Shown here one piece after another: positions 58,342 through 64,000 of a stretch of DNA of 64,000 bases. This stretch comes from CAADGN01 sp035443945 (GTDB lineage: Bacteria; Planctomycetota; Phycisphaerae; Phycisphaerales; UBA1924). Each line of letters begins with the position of its first letter. Position 1 is the first letter of the stretch. The DNA lies in contig DAOMNQ010000007.1 of NCBI GenBank assembly GCA_035443945.1, positions 1-64,000 on the forward strand, in the 5' to 3' direction. The position numbers and the translations under genes are program-made. The notes under the pieces were generated by a model. That model was not told where the DNA came from. It was given only the letters and a program-made list of their open reading frames with translations, and did not search any database.

Positions 58342-59937
58342 ATGGCGAAGCGGAAGACCGTCGCGCTGGGCGCGCTGCTGTGCGTTGTTCTGGCGGCGTG
58401 CGCCGTGGGCCTCGTTTGGACGCTCAAGCAACGCGGGACCATCACCGCGCTGGGCGAGGGCCTCCAGGACTATCTGGGCCGTCAGGTCGTCGGCATCGTC
58501 AACGCGTACCTGCACCCGCAACTCGGATTCTCGACGGTGCGGTACGACGCGCCGGGGACGCTCGTGCTCTCGGGCGTGACGCTGACCGCGCCCGACGGAA
58601 CGCGCGTGCTCGAACTCGAGCGCATGACGCTGACGCTGGCCGAGGTGCCGCGGCTCGGGCAGCCGATCATGGTCGAGCGCGTGGAGTTGGAGTCGCCGAC
58701 GGTGCGGCTGGTGCGCGGCCCGGCGGGGCCTGACGGCGAGCGCGGCTGGATGGGTCTCGAGCCGCTCGTCAAGGCCGTGCCGGGGCGAGACGCCGCCGTC
58801 GCGCCGGAGTTCCGGCTGTCGAACGTACTGCGGCTGCGTCACGTCGCATTGCGCGACGCGTCGGTGGTCTACGACGAAGGCGACGGCACGCCGCCGATGG
58901 TACTCCGCGGGATCGAGACCGCCTTAGACCTGGTCCCCGACGAGGAGCGGGGCGAGGGCGGGTGGTACGCCGTCCAAGCGGACACTCGCGTTGGACCGAC
59001 CGCACACCTCGAACTCGCCTGCCAAGTCAGTCTCGACTCGCTCGTGGCAGAGATCGAGCGTCTGCTGCTGACCGCCGCGGTGGCCCCGGAGACGATGGAA
59101 GCGCTCCCGCCGCAGGTGCAATCGCTGCTCGTGGAGCGCGATGCGCGGGGCATGCTGGAGGTGCGCGCGTGGGGTCGTGCGGACTTGAACGACCCCTTTG
59201 CAGGCCCGCTGACCGCGCAGATGACGCTGCGCGAGTTCAACATCGCGGCGGGCCGGATGCGCCTGCCGATCGACGAGACCCGGGCGGAAGCGACCGTCCG
59301 CGACGGCGTCGGCACGCTTGCCGCGTTCGAGGCCGTGCTGCTCGACGGGCAGGTGCAGGCTACCGGAACCGCCCAACTCCGCGACGCGGCGATGCCGGCC
59401 GCGCTGCGCTGGACCGCGGACCGCCTCGACCTCAACACCCTCCTCCGCTCGCAGGAGGACCGGGCCGACGCTCGTCTCGCGGGGCGCCTGCGGGGCGAGG
59501 GCACGGTCACGCTGTCGCTCAACGCCTTGGCCGAATCGATCGGCGGCGCCGGCTCGATCAATGTCGAGAACGGGCGGCTGCTCATGGTGCCGGGCATCAC
59601 GCAACTGGCGGACGCCATGAACATCGCCCGCGGGGCGCGCGACAGCCGCGAGTCCAACCATCGGGCTTCGGCGTCGTTCGACCTCGCGCCCTCGGGCATC
59701 AACGTGACCGCATCGGAGGTGGTGACGAACTTCCTGGCCGCGCGCGGGACGGGCACGGTCGGGTACGACGGCTCGCTGGACCTGGCCGTCAACGCCGGGC
59801 CGCTCGAACGGGTGCAGTCGCTGCTCGGGCGGGTGGGGGAGGCGATCGGCTCCGTCACGGACCGCCTGATGAAGTATCTTGTCCGCGGCACGGTCGAGGA
59901 GCCGAGCGTCACCGTGGCTCCTCTGGGCATCGGGTGA
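58342..59937 (+). CDS. AsmA-like (YhdP/TamB-type) envelope protein
   Basis: 531 residues with an N-terminal membrane helix (~7-28) and a long periplasmic beta-rich body. GTLVLSGVTLTAPDGTRVLE, VERVELESPTVRLVRG, ADLNDPFAGPLTAQMTLREF and LRGEGTVTLSLNALAESIGG, then AGSINVENGRLLMVPG give the repeating AsmA pattern, and the end GTVEEPSVTVAPLGI is the family terminus. AsmA-like proteins form grooved beta structures thought to carry lipids between inner and outer membranes. It lies between efp and the kinase gene, whose possible GTG start overlaps its stop. Confidence 0.8.
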   Translation: MAKRKTVALGALLCVVLAACAVGLVWTLKQRGTITALGEGLQDYLGRQVVGIVNAYLHPQLGFSTVRYDAPGTLVLSGVTLTAPDGTRVLELERMTLTLAEVPRLGQPIMVERVELESPTVRLVRGPAGPDGERGWMGLEPLVKAVPGRDAAVAPEFRLSNVLRLRHVALRDASVVYDEGDGTPPMVLRGIETALDLVPDEERGEGGWYAVQADTRVGPTAHLELACQVSLDSLVAEIERLLLTAAVAPETMEALPPQVQSLLVERDARGMLEVRAWGRADLNDPFAGPLTAQMTLREFNIAAGRMRLPIDETRAEATVRDGVGTLAAFEAVLLDGQVQATGTAQLRDAAMPAALRWTADRLDLNTLLRSQEDRADARLAGRLRGEGTVTLSLNALAESIGGAGSINVENGRLLMVPGITQLADAMNIARGARDSRESNHRASASFDLAPSGINVTASEVVTNFLAARGTGTVGYDGSLDLAVNAGPLERVQSLLGRVGEAIGSVTDRLMKYLVRGTVEEPSVTVAPLGIG

Positions 59938-59951
59938 TCGGCGCAACCGCG

Positions 59952-60521
59952 ATGGACGACCCACGGGCGAGCATCCTGCTGATCGGCCTGCGCGGCTCGG
60001 GCAAGAGCGCGCTCGGCCCCCGCCTCGCCGAACGCCTCGGGCGTCCCTTCATCGATCTCGACGCGGTCACCGTCACCTACCTCGGCGAGGGCACGCTGCG
60101 CGAACTCTGGGAGAGGCACGGCGAGGCCCGCTTCCGACAGGCCGAGTACCGCGCCCTCGTCAACCAGGCCTTCCCGCGCACGAACCCCGGACCCGTCGTC
60201 GCGCTCGGGGGCGGAACACCCACCGCGCCCGGCGCTGCGGACTTCCTCCGCAACGCCCGCACCCGCGGCCTGGGGCGGATCGTCTACCTGCGCGTTGCGC
60301 CGGCCACGCTCCGCGACCGCCTCGCCGGCGCGGACAACGCCGACCGCCCGTCGCTCACCGGGGCCGACCCGCTCGCGGAGATCGAGGCCGTCCACGCCGC
60401 CCGCGACCGGCTCTACCAGGAACTGGCGGATGCGGTGTTGGAGGTTGACGGGCTGGACGAGGCGGCGACGCTGGAGGCGGTGGTGCGCCTGTTGCTGGAG
60501 CCTCGCGCCGCGGGGGCCTGA
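59952..60521 (+). CDS. aroK: Shikimate kinase
   Basis: 189 residues from ATG 59952. A GTG at 59934 that overlaps the upstream stop is an alternative. P-loop GLRGSGKSALGPRLAERLGR, FIDLDAVTVTYLGEGTLREL with the shikimate-binding Asp, GEARFRQAEYRALV with the Arg and Glu, VVALGGGTPTAPGA (the GGG motif), and RDRLAGADNADRPSLTG as the lid. It phosphorylates shikimate at O3 in the chorismate pathway. The protein ends in an Arg/Ala tail. No other aro gene is in the window. Confidence 0.88.
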   Translation: MDDPRASILLIGLRGSGKSALGPRLAERLGRPFIDLDAVTVTYLGEGTLRELWERHGEARFRQAEYRALVNQAFPRTNPGPVVALGGGTPTAPGAADFLRNARTRGLGRIVYLRVAPATLRDRLAGADNADRPSLTGADPLAEIEAVHAARDRLYQELADAVLEVDGLDEAATLEAVVRLLLEPRAAGA

Positions 60522-60557
60522 AATGCGCCGCCCCACGTGCACGGTGGGACAATGCGG

Positions 60558-60933
60558 TTACCTCCCATCCACCGAGGCCCACCGCCTGAGTTCTCGCTCA
60601 AACTCCTCGACGAGAGAAGGTAGATGCTCTCGCACGACACGCCAGATGGCGTCGTTGTCCAGATCGTAGTAGACATGAACGAGAATGTGCCGCATGCCGA
60701 CGATCTTGGTCCACGGAACTCGCGGCGCTCGATCGCGTCCCGCGTCGGTGACCCTCGCCGCTGCCTCGCCGATCTCCTGGATGCAGTCCTTGACCGCGCC
60801 GCAGCATGTGATCCGTATCGAGGTCGCCTCGACATCGGCCCTGGATGAAGCCCAACGCCTGGCTCGCGGCGTCGAGCATATGCCGAAACCTCACGCGGTC
60901 GTCGAGACGCGACTCTTCACCCTTGCGCGGCAT
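60558..60933 (-). pseudogene. hepT: HepT-like (HEPN) ribonuclease toxin, frameshifted
   Basis: ATG 60933 begins MPRKGEESRLDDRVRFRHML and continues to GDLDTDHMLR. The frame then breaks near 60797-60801. One base off, it resumes AVKDCIQEIGEAAARVTDAG, RVPWTKIVGMRHILVHVYYD and the end LPSLVEEFERELRRWA, with a stop at 60558. The RX4HXY motif (RHILVHVY) of HEPN toxins is intact in the second part. It overlaps the upstream mntA gene by 17 bp. HepT is a ribonuclease neutralised by MntA through adenylylation of its Tyr. As written the toxin cannot be made whole. Confidence 0.82.
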
Positions 60934-61225
60934 AGATCGTTCTCGCCTCACTGACGACACGTTCGCGGAAGTAGCGCGAGAGGAATCCAGGTGTCTTGAG
61001 GTCGACGTCCCTGCCGAAGATAGCACGGAGTTCCATCAGCAGCCCGCCGAGGTCGAGCAGACTCGGCGTTTGGCCCGGGGGGAACTCCACGAGCACGTCA
61101 ACGTCGCTCTCCGGGCCGAAGTCGTCGCGCAGCACCGATCCGAAGAGCGCGAGCCGCGAAACTCCGTGCCGCCGGCAGACTTCCGCGAGCGAATCGTCCG
61201 GGATGTTCAGCGAGTGCAGGCGCAT
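60917..61225 (-). CDS. mntA: MntA-like nucleotidyltransferase antitoxin
   Basis: 102 residues. The minimal nucleotidyltransferase motif GSX10DXD is present: SRLALFGSVLRDDFGPESDV with Asp-x-Asp in SDVDVLVEF. A third acidic residue lies in GRDVDLKTPGFLSRYF. MntA antitoxins adenylylate the HepT toxin. It is immediately upstream of and overlapping hepT, the standard MntA-HepT order. The antitoxin frame is intact whereas the toxin frame is not. Confidence 0.88.
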   Translation of the reverse strand: MRLHSLNIPDDSLAEVCRRHGVSRLALFGSVLRDDFGPESDVDVLVEFPPGQTPSLLDLGGLLMELRAIFGRDVDLKTPGFLSRYFRERVVSEARTIYAAQG

Positions 61226-61381
61226 CGTTGTGACGCTCGATCAGTCCTCCCCATACCGGGTTTTCGGCGTTCCCACCGTGGCCGATCATGGGCGATTCTC
61301 GCGGGACTGCGCTCCGCCGGGGCATGAAAGGCCCCGCCACCGCAAACAGTCCCGCCGTGGTCGTGCGCCCCCACGCGTTGC

Positions 61382-62131
61382 TCACGTCACAGCCGCGGGT
61401 TTGCGCATGTACAGGTGAACCGCCGTGTGGTGGTAGACGTGCGTCTCCGGGCCGAGCGCGTTGGGGAGCGAGAGGTCCACGCGGGTCTTCGGCGGCGCGG
61501 GCGAGGGGGGGGACGCCGCTTCGTTCTCCGAGTCGGCCTCCGGCTCGTCGTGCTCCATCGGCTCCATCGGCCTGCCGCGCCGGCGAGCGGGGCGCGCCGC
61601 TCGGGCGCTGGTGGGCTGCGTCGGCGCGGGCGTCGCCTGCTCCCCGTGCAGGAAGGGCCAGGGCGTCCGCAGGACGGCGTAGCCCGTCTCGTCCAGCCGA
61701 TCGATCAGCCGCATGAACTGCGAGCGCGCCCGCTGCCACCCGGCCGCGTCCTCGACGAGCCCGTAGGGCGGGTCGAAGAAGACGAGGTGCACGGGCATCG
61801 GGCACGCGGCCAGCGCGCCCGCTCCGAGCGCATCGCCAACCACGACTTCGCAGCGGTCTTCCGCGCCGAGTTCGCGGATGTTGCGCTCGAGCGTCGCGGA
61901 GACGCGGCGGTCGCGTTCGACCATCACACAGCGGGTCGCGCCGCGGCTGACCGCCTCAAGTCCGATCGACCCCGTGCCGGCGAAGGCGTCGAAGACGGCC
62001 GCGCCCTCGGTGTGGCCGCGGAGGAGGCCGAAGAGCGACTCGCGCACGCGGTCCGGCATCGGGCGCGTGGGCGACCCCTCGGGGGGGGCGTGGAGCCTTC
62101 GGCTTCGGAACTCGCCGGCGATGATGCGCAC
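61382..62131 (-). CDS. rsmD: 16S rRNA (guanine(966)-N(2))-methyltransferase, with low-complexity insert
   Basis: 249 residues from ATG 62131. MRIIAGEFRSRRLHAPPEGS and TRPMPDRVRESLFGLL are the RsmD N-terminus, VFDAFAGTGSIGLEAVSRGA the SAM motif, and HLVFFDPPYGLVEDAAGW the DPPY active site. RsmD methylates G966 of 16S rRNA. Between the core (~residue 165) and the last strand (VYHHTAVHLYMRKP) sits a ~55-residue Pro/Ala/Arg/Glu-rich insert (GRPMEPMEHDEPEADSENEA), which ordinary RsmD (~190 residues) lacks. It may be a flexible loop or a lineage-specific tail swap. Confidence 0.9.
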   Translation of the reverse strand: MRIIAGEFRSRRLHAPPEGSPTRPMPDRVRESLFGLLRGHTEGAAVFDAFAGTGSIGLEAVSRGATRCVMVERDRRVSATLERNIRELGAEDRCEVVVGDALGAGALAACPMPVHLVFFDPPYGLVEDAAGWQRARSQFMRLIDRLDETGYAVLRTPWPFLHGEQATPAPTQPTSARAARPARRRGRPMEPMEHDEPEADSENEAASPPSPAPPKTRVDLSLPNALGPETHVYHHTAVHLYMRKPAAVT

Positions 62132-62269
62132 GGGTCCAGCAAACGCGGCCCGGCGCTTCGAGTCAAGGGCGGGCGTGACCGGGGGGCGGGTGGGCGTCGT
62201 CTCCTCCGTGCCCGGTGCGGGCGCACCCGGGCTTGGTGTCTCTCGTGCGACGGCCCGCCCGCCTCTCGG

Positions 62270-62911
62270 TCACTTGTTGAGCAGGTCGATCTGGTAGCGC
62301 AGGACGGGGGGCGCATCCAGGCCGGTGACGACTTTCCAGAACGGCTCGCCGTGTCCGTCCGAATACCAGGTGCGGAACTGTCCGTGGCGGTTCTCGGCGT
62401 AGACGTCGAGAAGAGGACCGCCGACGTAAATCGTGCGCTGGATGATGAGGAGTTCGTCGCTGGCGTACTCGGCCTCCGCGGCCACGCCCGCCAGCGCGTC
62501 GGCCAGGCGGCCGAACAACTTGTGGTTCTCGCGCAGCAGCACGTCCGCGTCGTGCCAGACGAAGTACCGGTACTTGCTGGCGGAGCGGTGCCGGAAGGTG
62601 TGGCGCGAGCGGAGCAGCGCGGCGATCCCGCTCGAACCGTCGATCCGCCGCTCCAGCGGCACGCCCGGCAGGGCGCGTTCCAACTGGTAGCAGAAACTCT
62701 CCAGGTCGGTGACGTAGCGGCCGTAGAAGGTGCAGACCTCGGTGTCGCGCTGCGCCCCGAGGAACTGGCTCAGGGCGGCGGCGAAGTGCACGCGCCGGCG
62801 CGGCACGCCGCTCCAGGCGACCAAGTGATGCTCGTCGAGCATCTGGGTCACCATGGGTTCCCAGTCCACAGCGCGGAACGGGGACTCGGTATGGCGTGTC
62901 AGCGCACTCAT
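62270..62911 (-). CDS. Conserved hypothetical protein
   Basis: 213 residues, cytosolic, with no signal or membrane segment. Segments FRAVDWEPMVTQMLDEHHLV, RDTEVCTFYGRYVTDLESFC, GIAALLRSRHTFRHRSASKY, RYFVWHDADVLLRENHKLFG and GRLADALAGVAAEAEYASDE suggest a mixed alpha/beta fold, in which the RHTFRHRS-x2-KYRYFVWHDAD region recalls a P-loop-less hydrolase or an NTPase accessory protein. I do not recognise a family. Its neighbours (RsmD, P-type ATPase) give no clear clue. Confidence 0.6.
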   Translation of the reverse strand: MSALTRHTESPFRAVDWEPMVTQMLDEHHLVAWSGVPRRRVHFAAALSQFLGAQRDTEVCTFYGRYVTDLESFCYQLERALPGVPLERRIDGSSGIAALLRSRHTFRHRSASKYRYFVWHDADVLLRENHKLFGRLADALAGVAAEAEYASDELLIIQRTIYVGGPLLDVYAENRHGQFRTWYSDGHGEPFWKVVTGLDAPPVLRYQIDLLNK

Positions 62912-63150
62912 GCCGCCAAGGCACGCCCCACGGACGGGGCCGCCCGGTTTCCCAACGGGTCAGGTTCACCGGGGGAGGCACACGGGCGCACCCCCGGCCA
63001 GCGGCGGCACCCTCCTGCCGTCGCTGCTCGATGTGGAAATGTGCCCCAAGGAACGGCCCGTGCCACCCGCTCCGCCGGTTTGTTTCGCGCAAACCGCAGG
63101 AACCGCATAATCGGGCCAGGGGAATACCCTTGCAAAGGCGGTCGCGGGGG
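62912..63150. other. 239-bp intergenic region, nothing recognised
   Basis: Between the unknown protein gene (its start at 62911) and the P-type ATPase stop. It contains no open frame with coding character, no hairpin with a T-run and no repeat seen elsewhere in the window. It probably holds the promoter of the unknown gene. Confidence 0.4.
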
Positions 63151-64000
63151 TCAGACTCTCCCAGTTCGTCGCATCCGTCTGCGCCACCAGACCTTGTGCA
63201 GTTCCATGACCACGAAGATCGAAAGGGCCAGCCCGGCCATGGCTGCCCAGACACCCAGGGGCAGCGGCCCGGCCCCGAGGACCGTGTTCAGCCCGGGGGT
63301 GTGCATGGCGAGAGCATGGACGAGGAACGCCCCGGCCGTCGCCGCCAATAGGACCGGGCTTCGCAGGGGGGACATCCGCAGGGCCGAGACCGTCTCAGAC
63401 CGGCAGTTGCCGACGTGGACGTTCTCGAAGAGCACCATCAGCAGCAGGATCGCGTTGCGGGCGTCCGTCTCCGACCACCCCGAAGCGAGCAGGTGGTTGA
63501 AGGCCGCGAAGGCGACGCACCCCATGACCGCCGCCGCCACGAGCGTTCGCTCGATCATCACCCGGTTGAAGATGCGTTCCGTCGGCGGGCGGGGAGCGCG
63601 CTTGAGGATGTCCCCCTCGCCCGGCTCGAAGGCCAGCGCGACGTGCTGGATGCCATTCGTCACCAGATTGAGCCAGAGCAGTTGAACGGGCAGGAGCGGC
63701 AGTGGCGTGCCGGCGGCGACGGCGAGCAACGCGAGCACGACCTCGGCCGCGCCGGTCGAGATGAGCAGGAAGACGCACTTGCGGACGTTGTCGTAGGCGA
63801 TGCGCCCCTCTTCGACCCCGGCGACGATCGTGACGAAGTTGTCGTCGGTGATGACGAGGTCTGCCGCGTCGCGGGCGACGTCCGTCCCCGCGCGTCCCAT
63901 CGCCACACCGATGTTCGCGGCCCGCAGCGCCGGCGCGTCGTTCACGCCGTCGCCCGTGACGGCGACGAAGTGCCCGGCCGCCTGCTCCGCCTGCACCACG
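63151..64000 (-). CDS. Cation-transporting P-type ATPase, C-terminal part (5' end beyond window)
   Basis: The last ~280 residues of a P2-type ATPase. FVAVTGDGVNDAPALRAANI is the conserved hinge motif of the P domain (GDGVNDAP), then GVAMGRAGTDVARDAADLVI, and six membrane helices at the end, with LLPVQLLWLNLVTNGIQHVA (the TM6 ion-site region with N and T) and FNHLLASGWSETDARNAILL. The LLWLNLVTNG pattern fits the Ca2+/Mn2+/H+-type (Cation_ATPase_C) group, not heavy-metal P1B pumps. The start lies outside the window, so substrate-determining parts are missing. It is followed by a 239-bp gap with no further gene. Confidence 0.88.
   Translation of the reverse strand, partial: VVQAEQAAGHFVAVTGDGVNDAPALRAANIGVAMGRAGTDVARDAADLVITDDNFVTIVAGVEEGRIAYDNVRKCVFLLISTGAAEVVLALLAVAAGTPLPLLPVQLLWLNLVTNGIQHVALAFEPGEGDILKRAPRPPTERIFNRVMIERTLVAAAVMGCVAFAAFNHLLASGWSETDARNAILLLMVLFENVHVGNCRSETVSALRMSPLRSPVLLAATAGAFLVHALAMHTPGLNTVLGAGPLPLGVWAAMAGLALSIFVVMELHKVWWRRRMRRTGRV

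Noticed and set aside
1..64000. CRISPR array, tRNA, rRNA or prophage
   Set aside because: No regularly spaced direct repeats, cloverleaf sequence, rRNA motif or phage structural gene was seen. The repeats found are dispersed palindromes.

Overview
This is a very GC-rich chromosomal window with short intergenic gaps and mostly housekeeping or lineage-specific genes. It looks like a planctomycete, most likely Phycisphaerae. The signs are secreted proteins ending in paired DFNGDxxxNxLDVLAFLNAY (dockerin/EF-hand-like) tags, a membrane protein ending in a CEWCGYD...CPECG zinc ribbon, a TPR protein carrying two RNA polymerase alpha-CTDs, a CdaA/YbbR pair, sigma-54, the futalosine menaquinone pathway, and flagellar genes scattered outside large operons. 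No rRNA, tRNA, CRISPR array, prophage or complete insertion sequence was found.

Layout. 0-4.5 kb: the aat 3' end, a zinc-ribbon membrane protein, cdaA-ybbR, and an FkbM methyltransferase broken at a run of 15 G. 4.4-13 kb: an OLD-type ATPase, rpoN, recR, a phosphatase, a broken DUF104/PIN toxin-antitoxin pair, an HTH membrane protein, a phosphoesterase, and an HxlR-like regulator divergent from a VOC protein across a perfect palindrome. This stretch is bracketed by two 134-bp repeats that are exact reverse complements of each other. 13-24.4 kb: DUF6265, FMN reductase, M61 peptidase, TsaE, Bfd-like ferredoxin, TPR/alpha-CTD protein, MATE pump, PdxA, GNAT, a two-domain ABC permease and MqnB. 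24.5-36 kb: an HlyD-type adaptor, a likely muropeptide-sugar recycling set (SSS transporter, AnmK, MurQ), CCA transferase, two ClpP/SppA-like secreted proteins and an M3 peptidase.

36-42.2 kb is the most accessory-looking part. Three secreted proteins with near-identical C-terminal tags, each with its own terminator, are followed by a visibly less GC-rich three-gene unit. That unit encodes a Sec-exported 12-cysteine peptide with a textbook double-glycine leader motif, a LolA-like membrane-anchored protein, and an exported C39-type peptidase with Cys/His/Asp at canonical spacing. No ABC transporter accompanies it, and a run of 11 C forms the spacer of its candidate promoter. This is the best candidate for an undescribed system in the window.

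42-54.7 kb: a PLP decarboxylase, a lipoprotein, an HDOD protein, a nonulosonic (sialic/legionaminic-type) acid operon maf-neuA-neuB-neuC whose Maf protein is a three-domain fusion, an SPOR-like protein and FlgM. 54.7-64 kb: a hydrolase, an Acg-type nitroreductase, a Tat-exported MBL protein, EF-P, an AsmA-like protein, shikimate kinase, an MntA/HepT pair with hepT frameshifted, RsmD, an unknown protein and the C-terminal part of a P-type ATPase.

Five genes (FkbM, PIN, the C39 protein, neuC, hepT) each carry one apparent +/-1 shift, four of them at a G or C run. Real decay, phase variation and assembly indels cannot be told apart from the sequence alone.
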